In this document: piece after piece, positions 6,934-14,757 of the stretch
Position numbering within the stretch: position 1 is the first letter of the stretch
How the letters are laid out: each line of letters opens with the position of its first letter
Assembly (NCBI GenBank): GCA_035273665.1
Contig: DATEOW010000084.1
Coordinates: forward strand, 1-27,453
DNA from: DATEEW01 sp035273665
GTDB lineage: Bacteria > Pseudomonadota > Gammaproteobacteria > Burkholderiales > SG8-39
Direction of reading: 5' to 3'
Length of the DNA: 27,453 nucleotides
Translations under genes and position numbers: made by a program
Notes under the pieces: model-generated
Seen by the model: only the letters and a program-made list of their open reading frames with translations
The model's database searches: none
What the model was told of the DNA's origin: nothing

Positions 6934-6964
6934 AAAGGCGATGAAATCATTCATCGCCTTTTTT
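6934..6964 (+). terminator. Intrinsic terminator after the nfeD-SPFH pair
   Basis: A perfect 12-bp stem (AAAGGCGATGAA at 6934-6945 with its complement at 6950-6961), a 4-base ATCA loop and a run of T through 6964 follow the SPFH stop by 12 bases. This separates the pair from the mra transcription unit. The A-tract before the stem could make it work weakly in the other direction too. Confidence 0.9.
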
Positions 6965-7097
6965 CCGCTTTAAGCTCACAAAACACTTTCGAAGCGTGTT
7001 CTATCCTATTGATTTTTATATCGTTGATTTCCTTGAAATTGGCTTTCATATCACTTCTAAGTCATTGTCAGGACAGCAAAAACGCCACAAATAGCGC

Positions 7098-7126
7098 TTG
7101 ACCCCTCGAAAATTCGTCACTAAAGT
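7098..7126 (+). promoter_or_regulatory. mra promoter driving the dcw cluster
   Basis: TTGACC (7098-7103) is a near-consensus -35 box. Seventeen bases later TAAAGT (7121-7126) matches the -10 consensus at four of six positions. Transcription would begin near 7133, giving a leader of about 65 bases before the GTG of mraZ. The sequence before it (about 7002-7060) is AT-rich, as upstream activating regions often are. The -10 overlaps the first MraZ-type box. Confidence 0.7.
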
Positions 7127-7159
7127 GGCGAAAGGTGGTTTTTGGTGGGGTTTTGTGGC
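7125..7159 (+). promoter_or_regulatory. MraZ operator: four direct repeats at 10-bp period
   Basis: GTGGC (7125-7129), GTGGT (7135-7139), GTGGG (7145-7149) and GTGGC (7155-7159) are spaced by exactly five bases each. MraZ is known to bind TGGGN direct repeats with 5-base spacers next to its own promoter. Here the fixed core is GTGG, the fifth base varies, and only the third box carries the strict TGGG. The first box overlaps the -10 element and the other three straddle or follow the predicted start site, a position suited to repression. Confidence 0.85.
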
Positions 7160-7197
7160 TGAACCGGCCCTTTCCCGCCAATCTGAGGGGGTAAGGG

Positions 7198-7641
7198 GTG
7201 TTTCAAGGCGCGAGCGAGTTAAGTCTCGATGCGAAGGGGCGGTTCGCCGTTCCCACCAAGTATCGTGATGCGCTGCAATCCGGCGGAGGCGGAGTCGTTC
7301 TGACTGCGCACCCTGATCGCTGTCTGTTGCTCTACGCGCGCACGGTTTTCGAACCGATCGGCGCAAAGATCTCCCAGCTTTCCAGCTTCAACGAGCAGGC
7401 CCGTTGGTGGCAGCGCCTGCTCGTCGGTTTTGCCGAGGAGCTTGAACCTGATGGCTCCGGTCGCTTACTCATCTCCCCCGCTTTACGCAAATTCGCAGAT
7501 CTGAAGAAACAGGTGATGCTGGTCGGGCAGGGCAGTCATTTCGAAATCTGGGATGTGGCGGTGTGGGAGCAAAAGCTTGCCGCGGCAATGGACAAGGCGG
7601 GCGCGGCAGCACCGCCAGGCACCGACAACTTCGCGCTTTGA
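7198..7641 (+). CDS. mraZ: Transcriptional regulator MraZ
   Basis: MraZ is a DNA-binding protein of the AbrB-like fold that forms ring oligomers and represses its own promoter and the dcw cluster. The 147-residue product has the expected opening MFQGASELSLDAKGRFAVPTKYRDAL and the second half-repeat ELEPDGSGRLLISPALRKFADL; the two DxxGR loops contact DNA. The start codon is GTG at 7198 with GAGGGGG six bases upstream. It is the first gene after the promoter and operator at 7098-7159. The C-terminal tail (about residues 125-147, AGAAAPPGTDNFAL) is low in complexity. A 131-base gap separates it from rsmH, wider than most other junctions in the cluster. Confidence 0.95.
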   Translation: MFQGASELSLDAKGRFAVPTKYRDALQSGGGGVVLTAHPDRCLLLYARTVFEPIGAKISQLSSFNEQARWWQRLLVGFAEELEPDGSGRLLISPALRKFADLKKQVMLVGQGSHFEIWDVAVWEQKLAAAMDKAGAAAPPGTDNFAL

Positions 7642-7703
7642 AGAGGACGAGATTGTGCTGAGGACGATCGCGAGTGCGCGAAGCCTGTACGAGCGAGGAC
7701 AAA

Positions 7704-7720
7704 GCGAAACGAAGTTTTGC
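7704..7720 (+). other. Short hairpin in the mraZ-rsmH gap
   Basis: GCGAAAC (7704-7710), a GAA loop and GTTTTGC (7714-7720) form a 7-bp stem with one G-T pair. There is no T-run, so it is not a standard terminator. The whole 7642-7772 gap is purine-rich (GA-rich) and has no convincing gene; its role may be RNA stability or partial attenuation between mraZ and rsmH. Confidence 0.45.
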
Positions 7721-7772
7721 GGCGTGATCCGGCAAAAGCGCTGCTCATAAGAGCTGCGGAGCCGAGTCGATC

Positions 7773-8693
7773 ATGAGCGAACACAAGGCTGTCCTCTTGG
7801 AGGAGGCAGTCAACGGATTGGCTATACGCGCAGGCGGCATTTACGTAGATGCCACCTTCGGTCGCGGCGGGCACAGTCGTGAAATTTTGCGACGGCTGGA
7901 CGCGACAGGGAAATTGATCGCCCTAGACCGCGATGCTGAGGCGGTGGCCTCCGCAGGCGCGATCGAAGACGACAGATTTGTAGTTCGGCATGCGCGTTTC
8001 GGTGAACTGCGCCGATTGTTGGATGGACTGAAAGTGAAGCAGGTGGATGGTGTGTTGCTCGATCTTGGGATTTCATCTCCGCAGATCGATGTGGCGGAAC
8101 GCGGTTTTAGTTTTCGGGCGGATGCGCCGCTCGATATGCGCATGGACCGCACGCAGGGAGAGACCGCGGCGCAGTGGCTTGCGCGCGCGGACGAAGCAGA
8201 GTTAAAGGGAGTGATCAGAGACTATGGCGAAGAACGGTTTGCTGGCGCGATTGCAAAGGCGATTATTGCTGCTCGGGTCAGCGCACCTATCGCCACCACA
8301 GCACAGCTTGCCCGCATCGTGGGTGCGGCCGTCCGGACGCGTGAGCCAGGGCAGGATCCGGCGACGCGCACGTTCCAAGCTCTACGGATTCACCTCAATC
8401 AGGAGCTTGAGGAATTGTCGCTAGCTTTGCCTCAAACGGTCGAGGCGCTCAAGCCGGGCGGACGCCTTGCCGTCATCAGTTTTCATTCGCTTGAAGATCG
8501 CAAAGTGAAGAACTTCATGCGGGATTTGGCTCAACCGCAAGTGCCTGAACGCCTGCCTCTGACAGCCGCGCAGATGCCTAGGCCGACTTTGACGCTGATT
8601 GGCAAAGCGCAGAAACCGAGCGACAGAGAAGTTGCCGAAAACCCTCGGGCCCGCAGCGCGATTTTGCGTGTGGCAGAGAAAGCTTCGACATGA
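7773..8693 (+). CDS. rsmH: 16S rRNA (cytosine-1402 N4) methyltransferase
   Basis: RsmH (formerly MraW) uses S-adenosylmethionine to methylate N4 of C1402 in the decoding centre of the small ribosomal subunit. The 306-residue protein begins MSEHKAVLLEEAVNGL and shows the SAM-binding strand-loop VDATFGRGGHS (about residues 25-35), the motif VDGVLLDLGISSPQID near residue 92, the insertion domain (DPATRTFQALRIHLNQEL) and the conserved FHSLEDRKVKNFM. The length is typical (E. coli 313). A GGAG site lies about 11 bases before the ATG, somewhat far. The stop lies 33 bases before ftsL. Confidence 0.95.
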   Translation: MSEHKAVLLEEAVNGLAIRAGGIYVDATFGRGGHSREILRRLDATGKLIALDRDAEAVASAGAIEDDRFVVRHARFGELRRLLDGLKVKQVDGVLLDLGISSPQIDVAERGFSFRADAPLDMRMDRTQGETAAQWLARADEAELKGVIRDYGEERFAGAIAKAIIAARVSAPIATTAQLARIVGAAVRTREPGQDPATRTFQALRIHLNQELEELSLALPQTVEALKPGGRLAVISFHSLEDRKVKNFMRDLAQPQVPERLPLTAAQMPRPTLTLIGKAQKPSDREVAENPRARSAILRVAEKAST

Positions 8694-8726
8694 TTCACCC
8701 CTTATTGCCACCCGCTTTCGGCCAAC

Positions 8727-8999
8727 ATGCTTCGGCTTAATCTATTTTTGCTGGCCGTCTTGACCATGTGCGCACTCGCGCTCGTCACTTCCCAACATGA
8801 AGCACGCAGAACTTTGGCTGAACTTGAGCGTGAGCAGGCACGCGCGCATCAAATCGAAGTCGAATGGGGACAGTTGCAACTTGAGCAGAGCACTTGGGCA
8901 ATGCATACACGCATTGAAAAACTCGCGCGCGAAAAGATTCGGATGCAGCAACCCGAACAAAACCGTGTCGAGGTCTTGCAAGGCGGAGGCGGCGCTTGA
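8727..8999 (+). CDS. ftsL: Cell division protein FtsL
   Basis: FtsL is a bitopic inner-membrane protein that joins FtsB and FtsQ and helps activate the FtsWI septal synthase. The 90-residue product has the expected layout: a membrane helix near the N-terminus (about residues 3-22, RLNLFLLAVLTMCALALVTS), then a periplasmic coiled coil (EARRTLAELEREQARAHQIE) and an FtsL-type tail (TRIEKLAREKIRMQQP). Sequence conservation in the family is low, so position between rsmH and ftsI is an important part of the evidence. No clear ribosome site precedes the ATG at 8727. Its stop overlaps the ftsI start. Confidence 0.9.
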   Translation: MLRLNLFLLAVLTMCALALVTSQHEARRTLAELEREQARAHQIEVEWGQLQLEQSTWAMHTRIEKLAREKIRMQQPEQNRVEVLQGGGGA

Positions 9000-10723
9000 A
9001 GTTTACCGAGAATCCCTTGCTGGAATTGCGCCTCCCGGTATGGCGCGCTCGCTTTCTGCTTTTTCTGTTGTGTGCCGCTTTTGTCGGTCTCATGGGCCGC
9101 GCGGTGTATTTGCAAGGTTTGCAGGATGAGTTTCTACAAGCGAAGGGCGAAGCACGGTATGCCCGCGCTTACCCCGTTAAAGGTACTCGCGGCCGGATTC
9201 TCGATCGCAACGGCAGCGTTCTTGCGGTCAGTACGCCGGTGAAATCGATTTCCGCTGTCCCCAAGGCGGTAGAAATCGACAGCCGCCATTTGCAGAGCCT
9301 TGCACAACTGCTTAACGTCTCTCGTGAAGAGCTGCGCAAAAAATTGGGCGACGAAAGCCGCAATTTTGTCTATCTGAAACGCCAGGTGTCGCCGGAGCTT
9401 GCGGCGCAGGTCGAAGCACTCGACATCCCCGGTATCTACCAACGCCCTGAATCGCGTCGTTACTATCCCGGCGGCGAAGTGATGGCTCATGTGCTGGGCT
9501 TTACGAACACCGATGACATGGGACAGGAAGGCATCGAGCTTGCCTTCGAAGAAGAGCTAAGCGGTCGGCCCGGCAGTCGGCGCATTATTCAAGATCGACG
9601 CGGTCGCATCGTGGAGGACGTCGAAAGTATTCATGCGACCAACGGCGCCGATCTCACGCTCGCCTTGGATGCACGGCTGCAAAGCCTAGCCTTTTCGCAG
9701 TTGAAGTCGGCAATCGACCGGCATCGCGCCAAAGGCGGGGCGATTGTTGTATTGGATGCGAAGAGCGGTGAAGTGCTGGCCTTGGCCAATCTGCCGACGT
9801 TCAACCCGAACAATCGTAGTCGTCTGTCGGGTGCTCAGCTGCGAAATCGCGCGGTCACGGATATGTTCGAACCGGGATCGACGCTGAAACCGGTCACGAT
9901 CGCGCTCGCTCTTGAGCAGGGCAAGGTCAAGCCGAGCACTTTGATCCACACCGCACCGGGCAGTCTCACCATCGGCCCCGCCACGATTCGGGATGCACAT
10001 CCCGAAGGGACCTTGACGGTCGAACAGGTCATTCAAAGGTCCAGCAACGTCGGATCGGCCAAGATCGCGCTTAGTCTTCCGGCCATGCAGATGTGGGAAA
10101 TGTTCGAAGACGTCGGTTTCGGTCATGTGCCCAATCTCGGGTTTCCGGGTGAAGTGGCCGGCAAGGTTCGGCCTTATAAAACCTGGAAGCCCATTGAACA
10201 GGCGACCATGTCCTACGGTCATGGCATCACCGTTAGTCTTATTCAACTCGCGCGCGCTTACACGGTGTTCGCCAACGACGGCGAACTGGTTCCCTTGTCG
10301 TTGAGCAAATTAGACGACAAACCCGAGGGAGAGCGTGTGCTCTCTAAAACGACGGCACAGAGCGTGCGCAGCATGCTGGAGATGGCGGTTCGACCCGGCG
10401 GCACTGCGCCGCGCGCGCAAATCATGGGCTATCGCGTCGCAGGCAAGACCGGGACCGCACACAAACTGGTCAACGGTTCTTATGCGCCGGACAAATACGT
10501 GTCCTCCTTTGTCGGTTTTGCCCCGGCTTCCGACCCGCGTCTCATCATCGCCGTCATGCTGGATGAGCCGAGTGATGGTCAGTACTACGGCGGACAAGTC
10601 GCTGCGCCCGTGTTCGCACAAGTGATGTCCGGCAGCTTGCGCATGCTCGATGTGCCTTTCGACGCGCCGCTTAAACCCATCGAATTGCCTCCGCCCAGTG
10701 CGGAGATTCAAGAGAGCATTTAA
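8996..10723 (+). CDS. ftsI: Peptidoglycan DD-transpeptidase FtsI (PBP3)
   Basis: FtsI cross-links septal peptidoglycan in partnership with FtsW. The 575-residue protein has a short cytoplasmic N-terminus, one membrane helix (about residues 19-38, RFLLFLLCAAFVGLMGRAVY), a pedestal domain (VKGTRGRILDRNG and following) and the transpeptidase domain. The catalytic motifs are S295-T-L-K298 (nucleophile and base), S349-S-N351 and K484-T-G486. The start is TTG at 8996, overlapping the ftsL stop as TTGA, with GGAGG six bases upstream; this strong site supports the rare start and translational coupling to ftsL. The murE start follows the stop after two bases. Confidence 0.95.
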   Translation: MKFTENPLLELRLPVWRARFLLFLLCAAFVGLMGRAVYLQGLQDEFLQAKGEARYARAYPVKGTRGRILDRNGSVLAVSTPVKSISAVPKAVEIDSRHLQSLAQLLNVSREELRKKLGDESRNFVYLKRQVSPELAAQVEALDIPGIYQRPESRRYYPGGEVMAHVLGFTNTDDMGQEGIELAFEEELSGRPGSRRIIQDRRGRIVEDVESIHATNGADLTLALDARLQSLAFSQLKSAIDRHRAKGGAIVVLDAKSGEVLALANLPTFNPNNRSRLSGAQLRNRAVTDMFEPGSTLKPVTIALALEQGKVKPSTLIHTAPGSLTIGPATIRDAHPEGTLTVEQVIQRSSNVGSAKIALSLPAMQMWEMFEDVGFGHVPNLGFPGEVAGKVRPYKTWKPIEQATMSYGHGITVSLIQLARAYTVFANDGELVPLSLSKLDDKPEGERVLSKTTAQSVRSMLEMAVRPGGTAPRAQIMGYRVAGKTGTAHKLVNGSYAPDKYVSSFVGFAPASDPRLIIAVMLDEPSDGQYYGGQVAAPVFAQVMSGSLRMLDVPFDAPLKPIELPPPSAEIQESI

Positions 10724-10725
10724 GT

Positions 10726-12216
10726 GTGGCCGCCGAAGCTTTCGTCTTTATGCGCAGACTCGCCAAACAGGGTGTTCATGTGAGCGGCCTCCGCAGCGAT
10801 AGTCGCTTCGTGCAGCGAGGCGACGTTTTTCTTGCCTACCCAGGAGAACTCGCCGATGGTCGACGTTATATTCGCGACGCCGTGCAGGCTGGCGCGAGCG
10901 CTGTGATTTGGGAACGCGAAGGTTTCGCGTGGGAAGAGGATTTAACCGTCCCGAATCTTTCCGTCGACAACCTTAAAGCGTTCGCGGGACTGTTAGCCGA
11001 CGAAGTTTATGGCCATCCCTCACATCGCCTCGATGTGGTCGCTGTGACCGGCACCAACGGTAAAACGTCTTGCAGCATGTGGATCGCGCAAGCTTTGCAA
11101 GCCACGGGTGAGCGCACTGCGGTCATCGGCACTTTAGGTTTCGGTTACCCAGGGGATCTCGAATCAAACCCAAACACCACCCCGGACGCCCTGTTGTTGC
11201 AGCAAACGCTGAAGCGTTTTGCCGATGACGGTGCGCGAACGGTCGCCATGGAAGCTTCGTCCATCGGCTTGGAGCAAGGTCGCATAAACGGCGTTCGAGT
11301 GCACACCGCATTGTTCACCAATCTTTCGCGCGATCATCTCGATTACCACGCCGATATGGAGGCTTACGTCCAGGCGAAGATGCTGTTGTTCAAGCAACCG
11401 GGTTTGCAACATGCCGTGCTGAACTTAGACGATGTGCAAGCGGTGCGCATTGCGCAAATGCTGGGCGGCGAGGGCATCGAAAGGGTCGGGTACAGCATGG
11501 TGCCCGGCGCAGCGGAGCGCGGAGGCGTGGACCGGTATCTTGAGGCGCATGACATCGCCTTGTCCGACCAAGGCTTGCGATTCACGCTGGCCAGTAGTTG
11601 GGGCCGCACCGAAGTCGTGTCACCGCTTCTTGGCAGATTCAACGTCGCGAATCTTCTCGGCGTGCTCGGTGTGCTACTGAGCAAAGGTCTGGACTTGAAC
11701 GATGCCGTGTCTGCGGTGCAGGGTTTGCGGTCGGTTGCCGGTCGTATGCAAAGACTTGGCGGCGGTGCCCAGCCGCTGGTCGTGATCGACTATGCGCATA
11801 CACCGGACGCCCTGGAGAAAGTGCTTTCGGCACTAGCGGACATTGCAAGAGCGCAGGGCGGTAGATTGCTGTGTCTGTTCGGTTGCGGTGGTGATCGCGA
11901 CAAGGGCAAACGCGCGCTGATGGGCGAAGCTGCGTCGAGATACGCAGACAAGATCGTCGTCACGAGCGATAACCCCCGAAGCGAAAACCCACAAGCGATC
12001 ATCGACGACATTCTCCCGGGTGTGCGGGCGCGGCATGAAGTGCAGATCGACCGTCGCATGGCGATTCATGCCATCGTAAGTGAAGCCAAAGCAGGCGACG
12101 TTGTATTGCTCGCCGGCAAAGGACATGAGACTTACCAAGAGATCAACGGCACGCGTTTGCCTTTCTCCGATCTGGACGAGGCAAGCGCTGTTCTCGCGGC
12201 GGGCGTACTCACATGA
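10726..12216 (+). CDS. murE: UDP-MurNAc-L-Ala-D-Glu:meso-diaminopimelate ligase
   Basis: MurE adds the third residue of the peptide stem in the cytoplasm, using ATP. The 496-residue protein has an N-terminal UDP-binding domain (SDSRFVQRGDVFLAYPG), the ATP-binding loop G109-T-N-G-K113-T, the segment VAMEASSIGLEQGR, and a C-terminal domain with D415-N-P-R418. That DNPR motif marks enzymes that use meso-diaminopimelate rather than lysine. The GTG at 10726 lies two bases after the ftsI stop, with GAGAG upstream; an ATG at 10750 is a possible alternative. The stop overlaps murF as ATGA. Confidence 0.95.
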   Translation: MAAEAFVFMRRLAKQGVHVSGLRSDSRFVQRGDVFLAYPGELADGRRYIRDAVQAGASAVIWEREGFAWEEDLTVPNLSVDNLKAFAGLLADEVYGHPSHRLDVVAVTGTNGKTSCSMWIAQALQATGERTAVIGTLGFGYPGDLESNPNTTPDALLLQQTLKRFADDGARTVAMEASSIGLEQGRINGVRVHTALFTNLSRDHLDYHADMEAYVQAKMLLFKQPGLQHAVLNLDDVQAVRIAQMLGGEGIERVGYSMVPGAAERGGVDRYLEAHDIALSDQGLRFTLASSWGRTEVVSPLLGRFNVANLLGVLGVLLSKGLDLNDAVSAVQGLRSVAGRMQRLGGGAQPLVVIDYAHTPDALEKVLSALADIARAQGGRLLCLFGCGGDRDKGKRALMGEAASRYADKIVVTSDNPRSENPQAIIDDILPGVRARHEVQIDRRMAIHAIVSEAKAGDVVLLAGKGHETYQEINGTRLPFSDLDEASAVLAAGVLT

Positions 12217-13577
12217 TGTCCATCAGCACAGCCGCGCAAGCGCTGGCAGGCCGAGTAATCGGCGAAGACGTCCAATTCAATGACGTTTCGACCGATACGC
12301 GCAGCATTGAGCCGGGGGCGCTTTTCATTGCACTTCGTGGCGATCGTTTTGATGGTCACGATTATTTAAATATCGCAAGAGAGCGTGGCGCTGCGGCCGC
12401 GATGGTGGCAGCAGACGCCGGGACAAGTGAGGGGGATACCGGCTTTCCCCTGCTCGTCGTCGAAGATACGCGTCTTGGTTTGGGCGGGTTGGCTAAACAT
12501 TGGCGCGGGCGGTTCGATATCCCGGTCATCGCCGTAACGGGGTCCAACGGCAAAACCACAGTTAAAGAAATGACTGCCGACATCGCCCGCGAACACTTCG
12601 GCGAAGACGCCGTGTTGGCCACCGCAGGGAACTTCAACAACGATATCGGATTGCCGCTTACCGTGTTACGGATGCGGCGCCAACATGCTTGCGCGGTGAT
12701 CGAAGTAGGCATGAATCATCCGGGCGAGACAGCCTATCTCGCCGACATCGCCCAAGCGACGATCGCCGTCGTCAACAACGCCCAACGTGAACATCAGGAG
12801 TTCATGAAAAACGTATCGGAGGTCGCGCAGGAACATGCTGCGATTATCGAAGCGTTGGACGAGAACGGTGTCGCCGTGTTTAACGCAGACGACGAACATG
12901 CCGCCGTGTGGCGGGCCGCAGCACGCGAGTGTAAAACACGCGACTTCGGTTTGAAGCCATCGGCAGCGGTGCACGCCACGTATAGAGCGACGGCGCAAAG
13001 TAGCGAACTCGTAATCGAAACGCCGGAGGGACATACCGCAGCACATTTACAAGTGCCCGGTGAGCACAACGTTCGCAATGCATTGGCCGCAACAGCGGCG
13101 GCTACAGCTGCCGGTGCAAGCCTGACGTCGGTCGCGCGCGGTCTCATGAATTTTCGCGCCGTCAAAGGGCGGCTTCAATTGAAAACCGGCAAAGACGGTG
13201 TGCGTGTCATCGACGACACCTACAACGCCAATCCCGACTCGGTGCTGGCCGCAATCGATGTACTCGCGCGTGCCGCGTCTCCTCGCGTGCTGGTGCTGGG
13301 TGATATGGGAGAAGTGGGCGATCAAGGCCTCGGCTTCCATGCCGAGATCGGTGTTTATGCGAAGACACAAGGCATCGATCGTCTCTTCAGCTTGGGCGCT
13401 TTGGCCGCAGAGAGCGCGCGCAGCTTCGGCTCGGGCGCCTTTCATGCTGCCGACATAAACGAACTCATTACGAGTCTGATGAGTGCGCTTGACGCTAAAT
13501 CCACGCTGCTGATCAAAGGCTCGCGTTTCATGCGAATGGAGCGGGTCGTCCAGGCGTTGGTGGAAGGGCAAGAATGA
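12213..13577 (+). CDS. murF: UDP-MurNAc-tripeptide:D-Ala-D-Ala ligase
   Basis: MurF adds the D-Ala-D-Ala dipeptide made by Ddl to complete the UDP-MurNAc-pentapeptide. The 454-residue product has the MurF N-terminal segment (DVSTDTRSIEPGALFIALRGDRFDGHDY), the ATP loop G110-S-N-G-K114-T-T and GNFNNDIGLPLTVLRM. Further on come a conserved VGMNHPGE and the C-terminal DDTYNANPDSVLAAI. It starts at ATG 12213, overlapping the murE stop; a second ATG at 12216 follows directly. The next gene, mraY, begins 25 bases after the stop. Confidence 0.95.
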   Translation: MMSISTAAQALAGRVIGEDVQFNDVSTDTRSIEPGALFIALRGDRFDGHDYLNIARERGAAAAMVAADAGTSEGDTGFPLLVVEDTRLGLGGLAKHWRGRFDIPVIAVTGSNGKTTVKEMTADIAREHFGEDAVLATAGNFNNDIGLPLTVLRMRRQHACAVIEVGMNHPGETAYLADIAQATIAVVNNAQREHQEFMKNVSEVAQEHAAIIEALDENGVAVFNADDEHAAVWRAAARECKTRDFGLKPSAAVHATYRATAQSSELVIETPEGHTAAHLQVPGEHNVRNALAATAAATAAGASLTSVARGLMNFRAVKGRLQLKTGKDGVRVIDDTYNANPDSVLAAIDVLARAASPRVLVLGDMGEVGDQGLGFHAEIGVYAKTQGIDRLFSLGALAAESARSFGSGAFHAADINELITSLMSALDAKSTLLIKGSRFMRMERVVQALVEGQE

Positions 13578-13602
13578 AAAATCATAAGAGGAGCGCCCTG
13601 TC

Positions 13603-14757
13603 ATGCTGCTAGCACTCGCTGAATACCTGTCCCAAGACATTCGCGCGTTCAACGTGTTCAACTACATCACGCTGCGGGCCGTGCTTGCAGCGCTGACCGC
13701 TTTAGCAATTTCCTTTCTTGCCGGGCCGGTCATGATTCGCAAGCTGACTACTTACAAGATCGGCCAGGCGGTACGCAACGACGGCCCGCAGACGCACCTG
13801 ACAAAATCCGGTACGCCGACCATGGGGGGCGCCCTCATCCTGATTTCTATCGGCGTGACAACGCTCTTGTGGGTCGACTGGAGTAACCGATTCATCTGGA
13901 TCGTGTTGCTTGTCACCTTGGGTTTCGGTGCGATCGGATGGGTGGACGACTATCGCAAGGTGGTACATCGCAATCCGAAAGGATTGTCCGCCAAAGCCAA
14001 ATACTTCTGGCAATCACTGATTGGGCTTGTCGCCGCGGTTTATCTCGCTTTCGCCGTTCCTGCGCCTAGCACGGCACACGTCTGGGATTTGTTCGTGCAG
14101 TGGGTTCAGAGCGGATTCGTCGCCGGTCTGCCGGAGCAGGCTGACTTGATTGTTCCGTTCTTTAAGAACATCGCGTATCCGCTCGGCGTGTTCGGTTTCA
14201 TCTTGCTCAGTTATTTTGTCATCGTCGGCACGAGCAACGCGGTGAACTTGACCGATGGTTTAGATGGTCTGGCCATCATGCCGGCGGTAATGGTCGGCGG
14301 CGCATTGGGTATTTTTGCCTACGCCGCCGGCAATGCCGTTTTTGCCAAATACTTACTGATTCCGAACATCGTTGGTGCTGGCGAGCTTGCCGTGTTCTGC
14401 GGCGCACTTGTCGGCGCGGGTCTTGGGTTCCTGTGGTTCAACGCGTATCCGGCCGAAGTATTCATGGGCGATGTGGGTGCACTTGCGCTCGGCGCGGCGT
14501 TGGGGACCGTCGCCATCATCGTGAGACAGGAGATTGTCCTGTTCATCATGGGCGGTGTTTTCGTCGCCGAAACGATTTCTGTGATGTTGCAAGTGGCGTA
14601 CTTCAAATGGAGCGGCGGAAAGCGCATTTTCCGAATGGCACCTTTGCATCATCACTATGAGTTGGGGGGATGGAAGGAGACGCAGGTTGTCGTGCGTTTT
14701 TGGATCATCACCTTGATCTTGGTGTTGTTTGGTCTTTCCACTTTGAAACTGCGTTGA
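13603..14757 (+). CDS. mraY: Phospho-MurNAc-pentapeptide transferase (lipid I synthase)
   Basis: MraY transfers phospho-MurNAc-pentapeptide to undecaprenyl phosphate in the inner membrane, forming lipid I. The 384-residue protein shows about ten hydrophobic helices and the catalytic residues: D115-D116 in GWVDDYRKV, the loop VNLTDGLDGLAI, D290 in FMGDVGALALG, and the HHH at 349-351 in MAPLHHHYELGG. The ribosome site AGAGGAG lies nine bases before the ATG, one of the clearest in the cluster. Its last codons overlap the murD start. Confidence 0.97.
   Translation: MLLALAEYLSQDIRAFNVFNYITLRAVLAALTALAISFLAGPVMIRKLTTYKIGQAVRNDGPQTHLTKSGTPTMGGALILISIGVTTLLWVDWSNRFIWIVLLVTLGFGAIGWVDDYRKVVHRNPKGLSAKAKYFWQSLIGLVAAVYLAFAVPAPSTAHVWDLFVQWVQSGFVAGLPEQADLIVPFFKNIAYPLGVFGFILLSYFVIVGTSNAVNLTDGLDGLAIMPAVMVGGALGIFAYAAGNAVFAKYLLIPNIVGAGELAVFCGALVGAGLGFLWFNAYPAEVFMGDVGALALGAALGTVAIIVRQEIVLFIMGGVFVAETISVMLQVAYFKWSGGKRIFRMAPLHHHYELGGWKETQVVVRFWIITLILVLFGLSTLKLR

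Noticed and set aside
6982..7000. Dyad AACAC...GTGTT with a TTCGAA centre upstream of mraZ
   Set aside because: The outer arms and the inner palindrome have centres half a base apart, and the arms are short, so it may be chance.
7553..7750. Frame running from within mraZ across the mraZ-rsmH gap
   Set aside because: Most of it overlaps mraZ in another frame, it has no ribosome site, and the gap portion has no recognisable sequence.
14670..14753. Upstream ATG extension of murD
   Set aside because: It reads from inside mraY in another frame and adds 28 residues unlike any MurD N-terminus.
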